Origin: Bordetella parapertussis
GTDB taxonomy: Bacteria; Pseudomonadota; Gammaproteobacteria; Burkholderiales; SG8-39
NCBI GenBank assembly: GCA_945897475.1
Contig: CAMDFL010000009.1
Coordinates: 1-48,750 of the forward strand
Direction of reading: 5' to 3'
DNA: 48,750 nt
In this document: positions 28,084 to 36,194 of the stretch, piece by piece
How positions within the stretch are numbered: the stretch's first letter is position 1
Layout: each line of letters begins with the position of its first letter
Program-made: the position numbers and the translations under genes
Notes under the pieces: model-generated
What the model was told of the DNA's origin: nothing
Seen by the model: the letters and a program-made list of their open reading frames with translations, nothing else
Databases searched by the model: none

Positions 28084-28502
28084 GAAACCTCCCTGTTATA
28101 CATGCGAGCCAATTTGAACATTCGAGCGCATTTTCATGGATAGGCAAAAAGCTCAGTAATATAAGCTGAATTGCCGCGATTTCCACGCGTTTGCCCGTGC
28201 TATTTTGCTTACCTGGGTTGATATCGACGAAATGATTACGGTCGCGCGATGAGTACGAATTGGATTGCAATGACGCGACTGTAATGCCGCGATTGCAATG
28301 CAGCGACCGCAACACTCCTCATTGAAATGCACACTCAAATAATGAACGATAGTCTGATCCTAGGAGCCGATTACCGGACCAGAGGCCAGCGCAAAAGCCA
28401 AATAAGGAAATCAATCCGAGCTTGCGCCCGTGGTGCTGTCTGGCCACAATGCGGGCGACACCACACGACCCATCGTATGTTCACACCATAAAGGAGGACC
28501 CG
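28084..28502. other. Divergent Bug-Bug intergenic region
   Basis: 419 bases with no gene I can support. It must carry the promoters of both flanking Bug genes. A degenerate repeat of about 15 bases (ATTGCAATGACGCGACTGTA, then ATTGCAATGCAGCGACC) occupies 28263-28313. The 13-mer CGAATTGGATTGC at 28256-28268 recurs at 31526-31538, in the other divergent Bug promoter region. Confidence 0.5.
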
Positions 28503-29498
28503 ATGTCGTTGATCCCCGTTTGCATGACCGCAACCATCCGCCACACCGTCGCGTTGGCCGTCTGCGCCATCGCCGCAATGCCCAGCGCCTCGCTCGCCCA
28601 ATGGCCTGACCGGCCGGTCCGGCTGCTGGTTACGGTCGGCCCAGGCGGCGCGGCCGACACTTTGTCGCGCAATCTGGCCAATGGTTTTTCCCAGTTCGCG
28701 AACGGCCACCCGCTGGTCGTTGAGAACCGCGTCGGCGCCGGCGGCACCATCGCTGCAGCGGCGGTTGCGCGCGAGAAACCAGACGGCTACACACTGTTCT
28801 TGGCCGAGGTCGGTCCCAATGCGGTATCACATACGCTGGCCAAGCTGCCTTACGACCCGCATACCGCATTCACCCCCATCATCCATGCCGCCAATCTGCC
28901 GGCGGTGGTGCTGGTGCGCGCCAATCTGCCCTACAAGACCTTGGCGGAGTTCGTTGCCGCGGCAAAGCAGCAGCCGGGCAAGTTCAACTACGCCTCCGCG
29001 GGGCTGGGCAATTGGACACACCTGTACATGGCCTATCTCAATAGCCGCGCCGGGATTGATCAGGTCAACGTGGCATACAAATCCGGCGCCGAGATGTTGA
29101 CTGCGGTGCTGCGCGGCGATGCCGACACCGCCATCATTACGGTCTCCACCTCGCTTGGCCAGGTACGCGACGGAAGGATCCGCGCGCTCGCAGGAGCCGC
29201 CTCGCGGCCGATGCGCCAACTGCCCGATGTGCCACCGGTCAGCCAGACCCTGCCCGGATTCGACGTCAGCGTTTGGCACGGTATCGTCGGCCCGGCTGGC
29301 ATGGATGCGGCGCTGGCGACGCGAATCAATGCCGTGTTCAACCAGGTGTTGCAGCTACCTGCGGTACGCACCGCGATCACCGAAGGACAGGCCGCCGACA
29401 TCGTGGGCGGCACGCCACAACAGTTCGACGCCTTCATCAAAGCGGAGCTCAAGCGTTGGCCCGAAGTGGTCAAGGCCGCCGGCATCAAGCCTGAATGA
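28503..29498 (+). CDS. Bug/TctC-family solute-binding protein
   Basis: A 331-residue exported binding protein. The ATG at 28503 is chosen because AAAGGAGGACCCG precedes it; the frame is open 81 bases further up without a better start. The signal peptide ends near LA-QW, then PDRPVRLLVTVGPGGAADTL, VENRVGAGGTIAAAAVARE and KPDGYTLFLAE. NVAYKSGAEMLTAVLRGDAD is the second-lobe segment. The C-terminus KRWPEVVKAAGIKPE is canonical. No metabolic gene is directly coupled to it. Confidence 0.93.
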   Translation: MSLIPVCMTATIRHTVALAVCAIAAMPSASLAQWPDRPVRLLVTVGPGGAADTLSRNLANGFSQFANGHPLVVENRVGAGGTIAAAAVAREKPDGYTLFLAEVGPNAVSHTLAKLPYDPHTAFTPIIHAANLPAVVLVRANLPYKTLAEFVAAAKQQPGKFNYASAGLGNWTHLYMAYLNSRAGIDQVNVAYKSGAEMLTAVLRGDADTAIITVSTSLGQVRDGRIRALAGAASRPMRQLPDVPPVSQTLPGFDVSVWHGIVGPAGMDAALATRINAVFNQVLQLPAVRTAITEGQAADIVGGTPQQFDAFIKAELKRWPEVVKAAGIKPE

Positions 29499-29663
29499 AA
29501 GGACGGGAACCCGGCTTTGCCCTACGGGGCGAATCCGCATTGGCAAAATCTGTCAGTGCGACACCTCAGGTGTTGCAAATAGGGCCGGCGCAGGATTTCT
29601 CGATCGGCGTAAAATCATTGCGACTCAATTCTCCGGCCGCAGGCCACAGATTCGAACGACGCC

Positions 29664-30191
29664 ATGTCCGCCATCCTCGAAGTCATGGAACAGCCATTGG
29701 GCCGTGAGGCTCTTGCGCAACGCTTTCGCGACCTGTGCGAAGACCCGCGTTTTGCCAATTTGCCGGGAAAAATTGAACTGGATTCTTGGGGAAGGATTAT
29801 CGTGAGCCCCGCTAACAATCAGCATGGACTCGTGCAAGCCAGGCTCGTCGAGTTGCTGCGGCGATCTCTGGGGGGATCCGCAATCGTCGAAGCCTCCATC
29901 AGCACCAATCCGGATTTACGCGTGGCCGACGTTGCCTGGGCTTCCGACGAATTCATGCGAACGCATGGCCAGGAAACACCATTCATGGTTGCGCCTGAAA
30001 TTTGCATCGAAGTGGCGTCACCGTCAAACTCAGCGCGCGAGCTTCACGAAAAGATTGCCGCCTATCTGGCGATAGGTGCAACCGAAGCGTGGATCGTTTA
30101 TCCGCGGACCAAGCGTATCGAGTTCTTTGGAGCGGCGGGCCCGCTGCCGCGCACCGAGTTCGCATTGGAGCTCGACCGGCTGTTCGATTGA
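29664..30191 (+). CDS. Uma2-family (DUF820) PD-(D/E)XK nuclease-fold protein
   Basis: A 175-residue protein of the Uma2 family of putative restriction-endonuclease-like proteins, abundant in cyanobacteria and scattered elsewhere. The core reads PEICIEVASPSNSARELHEK, then IAAYLAIGATEAWIVYPRTK. The Glu of CIEV and the later E-x-K correspond to the predicted metal site. It has no signal peptide or membrane segment. It follows a Bug gene by 165 bases and seems solitary. The biological role of this family is poorly known; it is often associated with mobile or variable regions. The following 264 bases (30192-30455) hold no supported gene apart from a short plausible frame near 30309-30403. Confidence 0.82.
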   Translation: MSAILEVMEQPLGREALAQRFRDLCEDPRFANLPGKIELDSWGRIIVSPANNQHGLVQARLVELLRRSLGGSAIVEASISTNPDLRVADVAWASDEFMRTHGQETPFMVAPEICIEVASPSNSARELHEKIAAYLAIGATEAWIVYPRTKRIEFFGAAGPLPRTEFALELDRLFD

Positions 30192-30455
30192 CGCCATTCT
30201 GCTCCAGGATCGGCCAACGCAATACCCAATGCGAAGATGCCTCACGTAGAGCTTGCCATTCCCCGATTGACCGTCGGCCAACGGGTCGGCAGGATCTTGT
30301 ATTTCATTTGTGATACACGAGGTATTCGACTATCTTCGCGATCTGGCGCAGGGCATACAGGCGGTGCGGCACCAGCGCGAAGCCGGTTACAGGGATGTCT
30401 GAGGCCGGTTCTGGCGTCGTTGGCGGAAACTGACCGCAATACAACCAGGCTTTGC

Positions 30456-31421
30456 CTACTGCAACGGTATTTGCGAGGCCTTGACCACGGTCTCCCATTT
30501 GTCCACTTCGCCGATCCAGAACTTCTGCGATTCGGCGGGGCCCATCGCGACGGGGTCCATGCCCAGCTTAATAACCCTGTCCTTGAAATCCGCGGTTTCG
30601 GCATTGGTTCGAACAATGCGCCCTAGTGTGTCGATGATGGCTTGCGGCGTGCCCGTTGGCGCCATGATGCCGAACCAGGAAATCACTTCGGCGTTTTTGA
30701 TGCCGAGCTCATCGAACGTCGGCACATCAGGAAGCAAGCGGTGGCGCGCCGTTGCCATGACCGCGAGTGCACGCGTCTTGCCGGCAGTGACGTTGGGCAA
30801 TGCGGTGGAGATGTTGTCGAACATGAGATCGACCTGCCCGCCCAGAAGCCCTGTGACGCAATCCGCCCAGCCCTTGTAGGCGACGTGAACCATGTCGACG
30901 CCGGTGCGAAGCTTGAATAGTTCGCCCGACAGGTGCAGCGTGGTGCCCACCCCGTTGGAACCGACATTGAGCTTTCCCGGATTGGACTTCGCAAGCGCGA
31001 TGAATTCCGCGACGGAATTCACCTTGAGGTTGGGTCCGCCGATCATGGCGTTGGGTACCATGGCGACGATGGCCACGGGTGTGAGGTCCTTGCGCGGGCT
31101 GTAGTGAGGCGCCTTTTGCAGTGTGGCGGTGATGGTGGTGAACGCGCCGCCTAACAGCAGCGTGTAGCCATCGGGCGGCTGCTTGGTGACGTAGTCCGAA
31201 CCGATATAGCCGCCCGCGCCGCCGCGTGCTTCAACGATCACCGCTTGCTTCAAGGCCTCCTGCAACCCGGGCTGTATCAGGCGGGAAACGATGTCGGTGC
31301 TGCCACCAGGTGGGGCCGGTGAAATGATCCGAACCGGTTTGCTGGCGTATTGGGCATACGAGGCTGCGGCTGCTGTGGCCAGACCGATGGCGGCAAGAAT
31401 TTTCGTGATTCGCAGTGGCAT
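30456..31421 (-). CDS. Bug/TctC-family solute-binding protein
   Basis: A 321-residue exported binding protein. The ATG at 31419-31421 follows AAAGGAAACAACC and gives a standard signal peptide ending SYA-QY; the longer frame to 31571 is AT-rich leader. Landmarks are SKPVRIISPAPPGGSTDIVS, VEARGGAGGYIGSDYVTKQ and PDGYTLLLG. HVAYKGWADCVTGLLGGQVD carries a cysteine unusual for the set. It is divergent from a MetE/UROD-like gene across 223 AT-rich bases. Confidence 0.93.
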   Translation of the reverse strand: MPLRITKILAAIGLATAAAASYAQYASKPVRIISPAPPGGSTDIVSRLIQPGLQEALKQAVIVEARGGAGGYIGSDYVTKQPPDGYTLLLGGAFTTITATLQKAPHYSPRKDLTPVAIVAMVPNAMIGGPNLKVNSVAEFIALAKSNPGKLNVGSNGVGTTLHLSGELFKLRTGVDMVHVAYKGWADCVTGLLGGQVDLMFDNISTALPNVTAGKTRALAVMATARHRLLPDVPTFDELGIKNAEVISWFGIMAPTGTPQAIIDTLGRIVRTNAETADFKDRVIKLGMDPVAMGPAESQKFWIGEVDKWETVVKASQIPLQ

Positions 31422-31644
31422 GGTTGTTTCCTTTTGCGCAATCATTGAGTGGTAAATGTCAAGGAAGGGGCATTCGAAATCCAAATTGAATGCGTAAAAT
31501 CTTGGTGCGTAGAATTGGAATATGTCGAATTGGATTGCGCGCAATCTACTCGCATGACACACACGGTGCAATCTGATCTGGCCACCAGCATTGCCTTGAA
31601 CGCGCGTGTTAGAGTTGATTCATCAAACAAAAGCAAGGAAAACA

Positions 31645-32703
31645 ATGGGCAAGGATCTTCTTCTAGTTGGCAGCATTCCCCTGGACACCGCGGAAGAAGT
31701 CATGCGTACTTTTGGCGGGCCGCTTGGGCCTTATCTGCCTGCCATGCCGGATGGTGAAGTGGGCGAGCGGCGATCCTGGGTGAACCGCTTTTGTTACCTC
31801 GTGTACAGCGGCCACCGCGATCTGGAAACCCTGCATCGCCCGCCTGACCTCAACGGCGTGGAGCAGTTGCTTCCGGTGAAGCGCGAGGACTCCTGGAAAT
31901 TCAGGGTGAGGCCTGGGGTCAAGGAGGTGCGCTTCGGCATGCCGGGCCTGCGCCTGGGCTATGCGCGTGACGCCACCGCGTCCTACTTTGTTTTCAAAAC
32001 GCTGCGTGAAAAAGGCGTGCTGCCGCCCGACATGCGCTTTCAGATATCGATTCCCATGGTCAACAGCGTGGTGCGCACGCTTTATTTCCCCGAACCCGGG
32101 GATATCGACAAAATCCGCCCGGGTTTCGAGGAGGCCTTGGCAGCGGAGCTGGCCGTGATCGTCCGGCGTATCCCGGCGAAAGACCTGGCCATACAGTGGG
32201 ACTGCGCCTGGGAAACCGCCGCGGTCTATGGCGGCAAAGGCGTGCCGGAGAGTGAGGCCAAAATCGAAACGCATATCGCCCCCGTCCGCCGGCTGACCGC
32301 GCTATTGCCCCCGGACGTGGCCTTGGGATTCCATTTCTGCTTTGGCACCTTCGGCGGCTGGCCGTCATTTACGCCGCCCGATTTCGGCCGTGCGGTGGAA
32401 TTGATCAACGCCTCGATTGAAGCGGCCGGCCGTAGGACCGACTGGGTACATATACCCACGCTTGATCGCGCCGATCCCGCTCATTACACACCGTTCAAGG
32501 AATTGCAGACGGGGGATGCACGTATCTATCTGGGCATGATCCACAACATGGAGAGTCTCGCGCGGCGCATCGAGGCGGCGCATCGTGTGATTCCGAATTT
32601 TGGTCTGGCCGCTTATTGCGGCTTCGGCCGCACACCGCCTGAGCAACTGCCGCAGATTTTAGAGGATCATCTCAAGGCGGTAGAGATGATCCGGCAAGCT
32701 TGA
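31645..32703 (+). CDS. Cobalamin-independent methionine synthase/UROD-like protein
   Basis: A 352-residue protein that appears to belong to the MetE/uroporphyrinogen decarboxylase barrel superfamily. It has a short N-terminal LLLVGSIPLDTAEEVMRTFG segment, barrel strands such as AIQWDCAWETAAV and LGFHFCFGTFGGWPSF, and a late NFGLAAYCGFGR. The G-S-x-P start and the QWD strand are like MetE C-terminal domains, but the zinc-binding H-x-C...C set of true methionine synthase is not clearly present. Candidate residues are H and C of FHFCFG and the late AAYCGFGR cysteine. The start is ATG 31645 with AAGGAAAAC upstream. The stand-alone length and catabolic context argue against a methionine synthase role; a demethylase or lyase role is possible. 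Confidence 0.6.
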   Translation: MGKDLLLVGSIPLDTAEEVMRTFGGPLGPYLPAMPDGEVGERRSWVNRFCYLVYSGHRDLETLHRPPDLNGVEQLLPVKREDSWKFRVRPGVKEVRFGMPGLRLGYARDATASYFVFKTLREKGVLPPDMRFQISIPMVNSVVRTLYFPEPGDIDKIRPGFEEALAAELAVIVRRIPAKDLAIQWDCAWETAAVYGGKGVPESEAKIETHIAPVRRLTALLPPDVALGFHFCFGTFGGWPSFTPPDFGRAVELINASIEAAGRRTDWVHIPTLDRADPAHYTPFKELQTGDARIYLGMIHNMESLARRIEAAHRVIPNFGLAAYCGFGRTPPEQLPQILEDHLKAVEMIRQA

Positions 32704-32752
32704 AAGGCCAACGGGCTGTTCACGCGAGATCACGGCTTACGATGGAGAGAAC

Positions 32753-32977
32753 ATGAAAATTCGTGTCACGACAATCAATCGGGCTCTGGCCGCATTTTTA
32801 CTCACCGTCCCCATGGTCGTCGCAGCACAGGGCACCCCGTCTTATCCCGCCAAGCCCGTGCGTCTGGTGGTGCCGGCCGCGGCGGGCTTGCCTACATCCA
32901 TAGTCAACACACTTCAAGGCGCCGTGGGGCAGGCGGGCGCGGGCGCACTCAGGTCTGTGCGTGCTTTTTATATCTAG
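32753..32977 (+). pseudogene. Bug-protein N-terminal remnant
   Basis: The frame of 74 codons encodes a signal peptide (AAFLLTVPMVVAAQG) and the first strand of a Bug protein (SYPAKPVRLVVPAAAGLPTS), then a short foreign-looking tail (GAGALRSVRAFYI) and a stop. Intact siblings have about 320 residues, so nearly 80 percent is missing. It lies 49 bases after the MetE/UROD-like gene, in the usual position of an operon partner. A T-rich stretch (TTTTTTTA near 33003) follows. Confidence 0.75.
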
Positions 32978-33028
32978 CCTGATCGATAGAGTGCTGTGCG
33001 TGTTTTTTTACGTCTGTAGAGGTTACCC

Positions 33029-33934
33029 ATGTTGACTCGTTCCGCAACTATTGCTTACCTGATTCTGCTGCTGACAATGCCCGGCGCCGCAATGGCGCAG
33101 GCGATGTTTTCCCTTTTCGTTGCCACGCGCGAAGAAGTCGCCGCGCGCATGATTGACCTCGCCAAGCTTAAAAAAGGCGACGTGGTAACAGACCTGGGCG
33201 CCGGCGATGGGCGCCTGGTCATCACCTCGGCAAAAGCCAATCCAGGTGTCACCGGATTCGGGGTCGACCTCAATCCCAAGCTGGTAATGGAGGCCAAGGC
33301 CCGTGCATGGGTCGAGGGCGTCGACAAACAGGTGACGTTTCACCAGCAGAACGTGTTCGATACCGATCTCTCAAAGGTCGATGTCATTTATATGTGGCTG
33401 TTCCCCGAGCTGCAGCGCCTGTTGCGGCCCAAGATCCTCGCCGAAGCGCGGCCGGGTACGCGCATCGTGACGCAGATGTTCGACATGGGCACCTGGCAGG
33501 CCGACGCGGTCGATTCGGAGCAGGCGAGCGTGCGCCTGTGGATCGTGCCGGCCAATATCGCGGGCAACTGGAACTGGGAATTAAAGCTGCCAGGAACTAA
33601 AAAAAATACCTATACGGCAATCGTCGAACAGATTTTTCAAAACGCGGACGCCGTCGTGCGCGTGGACAACACGCGCCGGGCAACGCGTGAGTTCAAGGTC
33701 AATGGCGACCAAATATCATTTACTCTCAACATGCCCCTACCCGGCATGGCAGGCAGCCAGGAACACGAATTCGTCGGCAAGGTACGAGGGAACGTCATCG
33801 AGGGCAAGGTGCGAATGCACCACCCGGTGAAAGGCGAAGGCGAGAAATTTGATGTGACCGAATATCCCTGGCGCGCCACGCGCAATGGCAAAACCACCTA
33901 CTTCAACCCTACCGGGCTCGAACCGGTGAGATGA
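33029..33934 (+). CDS. Exported class I methyltransferase
   Basis: A 301-residue protein with a probable signal peptide (AMA-QA near residue 24) followed by a methyltransferase fold. SAM motif I is VVTDLGAGDGRLVITSAKA (D55), the acidic strand-2 residue is in GVDLNPKLV and the post-motif is KVDVIYMWLFPEL. The DLGxGDGR pattern is that of the FAM173/ATPSCKMT-like lysine methyltransferase group. The C-terminal 120 residues look like a beta-rich domain of repeated short strands (EFKVNGDQISFTLNM, HEFVGKVRGNVIEGKVR). A SAM-dependent enzyme exported to the periplasm would lack SAM, so the segment may be a membrane anchor facing inward. No partner gene is coupled upstream. Confidence 0.75.
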   Translation: MLTRSATIAYLILLLTMPGAAMAQAMFSLFVATREEVAARMIDLAKLKKGDVVTDLGAGDGRLVITSAKANPGVTGFGVDLNPKLVMEAKARAWVEGVDKQVTFHQQNVFDTDLSKVDVIYMWLFPELQRLLRPKILAEARPGTRIVTQMFDMGTWQADAVDSEQASVRLWIVPANIAGNWNWELKLPGTKKNTYTAIVEQIFQNADAVVRVDNTRRATREFKVNGDQISFTLNMPLPGMAGSQEHEFVGKVRGNVIEGKVRMHHPVKGEGEKFDVTEYPWRATRNGKTTYFNPTGLEPVR

Positions 33935-34047
33935 AATTCGCGATGAAACTCGCGATGAAACTCTTGCCGAAACTCGCGCTGAAATTCGCGCCGAATTCCG
34001 ATTTGCCCAATGTTTGGCGCGTCGTGGCTCTTAAAGCGAGGGAATGA
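33931..34047 (+). CDS. Small ORF built from 12-base repeats, amphipathic peptide
   Basis: Six degenerate 12-base units (ATGAAATTCGCG, ATGAAACTCGCG, ATGAAACTCTTG and so on, 33931-34002) read in frame as MKFAMKLAMKLLPKLALKFA, a Lys/Leu/Ala amphipathic stretch, then PNSDLPNVWRVVALKARE and a stop. Its ATG overlaps the stop of the exported methyltransferase gene (ATGA), and no further ribosome site is needed. It overlaps the 3' end of the convergent permease gene by 17 bases. Whether it is translated is unknown; a chance product of a microsatellite is the alternative. Confidence 0.3.
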   Translation: MKFAMKLAMKLLPKLALKFAPNSDLPNVWRVVALKARE

Positions 34048-36112
34048 CCTTCAGCGCCGGGAACCATGTCCCGAGCAAGGTCTCCGGCCAGGCCATGTTG
34101 AGGGTCTGATCGAAGACGAAGTAAAAAAAAGCGAGCAGCACCAGCGCCTGTGGAAGAACCAGCTTCCACGGTTCGCGATTCTCAAGTCTCATGTAGGCCA
34201 CGACGAACACCAGCACCGTCGGAATCAATCCGATCACGGCCATGCTCGCCATGAACCCGGCGAGCCAAGCAAAGAATATCGCACCGCGATTGATGACCAC
34301 GTTCAAAGGCAGGTCGCCGGTTGAAGATGCCAGATCCATGTGGATTTTTTGCGCCACGCGCGATTGGGCCAACTGCTGAAGATCCATTATTGGCGCTGAT
34401 TGCATGGAGCCCCGCGCAAGCGCGGGTTTGCGGAAAATTGCGTTGGCTGCACTGGCCACAAGAAACATCAATGCCACCGTCCCCACGATCACCGGCACGA
34501 TACGCGCCTGCGAGTTCCACCCGGAGGCCTGCCAGAGCATCAACGCCACGACCACGATCAGCAGCGCATAAAAAATTTGCGGCGCACGCCAGGCTGGCAC
34601 GCCAAACCCGGCAAGCATGCCGCGCATCCCACCTTGCGATCTCCAATCCTGCACAAGCGGTCGCAGCAAACCGATTATCGCGAAGGCGAACAGCACCATC
34701 ACCATGGGCCGCGCCAACCAGTCCCAGCCGTAGCGTTCCACCGAGATGAACATATAGCGCTCAAACACATCGCCCAACACAAAGCCCAGTAACAGCGGCG
34801 GGCGCGGCCATTTCATCTGCTTCATGATCCAACCGAGCGCGCCAAAGGCGAGTAGAACAAAAAGGTCGCCCCATTGGCGCGAACCGCTGAAGGCACCGAC
34901 ATAAACGATGGACAGCACCGAGGGCAGAATAAGCGTGTAGCGCAGCGTAGCGAGCAAGGCGAACTTGGCGCTAAACAAATAGCAAAGGCCAGCCCCGACG
35001 ATGTTGGCCAGTGCAATGCTCCATACCATCGAATAGGTGACGTTCAGATGTTTGGTGAGCATGTCCGGTCCGGGGATCATTCCATGTACCGCGAATGCGC
35101 CGATCAAAACCGCCATGCCGGCGCTGCCCGGCACGCCGAAAGCCACCGTCGGCACCAGTGCGCCGCCTTCTTTGGCGTTGTTGGCGCTCTCCGAGGCGAT
35201 TACACCGCGCACATCCCCGGTGCCGAAGCTTTGTTGCGCGCCTTTCTCGGTTCGTAGCGCATGCCCATAGGCGAGCCAGTCGATGATGGCAGCCCCTATA
35301 CCGGGGATGGCGCCAAAGAACGATCCAATCCACGAACAGCGCAGTATCAACCACCAATGGCGAAAGCAATCCTTGGCCCCCTCCCATTGCCCGCCTTTAA
35401 TCTCGAGCATCTTGCCGGTGATGGCGGTGCGCGAGATCGCCAGATCGCACAATTCGGGCAATGCGAATAGACCGAGCACCACTGGGATCAGCGGCACGCC
35501 TTCCCAGAGATAAACGTTATCCAGTGTCCAGCGTTGTGTGCCGGTCTGCGGGTCGGTGCCCACCATGGCGAGCATCAGGCCGAAGCACCCCGCGGCAAGG
35601 CCGCGCAAGGGCGTGTTGCCCGAGAGCACAGCGACCATTGAAATCCCCAGGACAGCCAAGGCCAGAAGTTCCGGCGAACCGACCGACAGGACCAGGGGAC
35701 GAATCAGCGGCAGCGATACCCCCATCAGCGCGGCGCCGAACAGGCCACCCATCAATGAAGACATGTAGGCCGCCGACAAAGCACGCCCCGCTTCGCCGCG
35801 TCGCGCCATGGGCAGGCCATCCAGCACCGTGGCCGCCGAGCCCGCGCCGCCGGGAATGCCAAACAAGATTGCAGGAATCGGATCGCCAGTTGCCGTGGTC
35901 GATGCCAGGCCCAGCAGAAACGCAAATGCCGTGACCGGGTCCATCCCAAAAGTGAATGGAATCAGGATTGCGGTGCCCGCCACGCCGCCAATTCCTGGCA
36001 AAATTCCAAGAATTAATCCCAATACAGCGCCAAGAAACAGAAAACCCAGACGCACCGGATCGGACATCGCCATCAAGGCCTGCCAGGCGGCATCCAGCAT
36101 GCTTGCGTCCAT
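34031..36112 (-). CDS. TctA-TctB fusion permease of the tripartite tricarboxylate transporter family
   Basis: A 693-residue inner-membrane protein. Residues 1 to about 500 are TctA: the GLILGILPGIGGVAGTAILI motif and the second GSFFGAIPGIGAAIIDWLAY repeat are both present, with about 12 membrane segments. The last 190 residues add four more hydrophobic segments with a hydrophilic middle, matching the separate small TctB subunit. In most systems tctA and tctB are separate genes. The start is ATG 36112 after GGGAG; a GTG at 36118 is possible. It is the only permease in a window with nine intact Bug genes. It lies 82 bases after a histidine kinase gene on the same strand. Confidence 0.9.
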   Translation of the reverse strand: MDASMLDAAWQALMAMSDPVRLGFLFLGAVLGLILGILPGIGGVAGTAILIPFTFGMDPVTAFAFLLGLASTTATGDPIPAILFGIPGGAGSAATVLDGLPMARRGEAGRALSAAYMSSLMGGLFGAALMGVSLPLIRPLVLSVGSPELLALAVLGISMVAVLSGNTPLRGLAAGCFGLMLAMVGTDPQTGTQRWTLDNVYLWEGVPLIPVVLGLFALPELCDLAISRTAITGKMLEIKGGQWEGAKDCFRHWWLILRCSWIGSFFGAIPGIGAAIIDWLAYGHALRTEKGAQQSFGTGDVRGVIASESANNAKEGGALVPTVAFGVPGSAGMAVLIGAFAVHGMIPGPDMLTKHLNVTYSMVWSIALANIVGAGLCYLFSAKFALLATLRYTLILPSVLSIVYVGAFSGSRQWGDLFVLLAFGALGWIMKQMKWPRPPLLLGFVLGDVFERYMFISVERYGWDWLARPMVMVLFAFAIIGLLRPLVQDWRSQGGMRGMLAGFGVPAWRAPQIFYALLIVVVALMLWQASGWNSQARIVPVIVGTVALMFLVASAANAIFRKPALARGSMQSAPIMDLQQLAQSRVAQKIHMDLASSTGDLPLNVVINRGAIFFAWLAGFMASMAVIGLIPTVLVFVVAYMRLENREPWKLVLPQALVLLAFFYFVFDQTLNMAWPETLLGTWFPALKVIPSL

Positions 36113-36194
36113 CACCACTCCCTGGTTTTAGAGCGGCGATTGTACTGTCAGCCAAGCAATGCACGCTTGTGGATTGCCTTGCGACAATGCGTCA

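Noticed and set aside
30309-30403. Short plus frame (IHEVFDYLRDLAQGIQAV)
   Set aside because: Protein-like but only about 30 codons, with no ribosome site or recognised family; noted only as possible debris.
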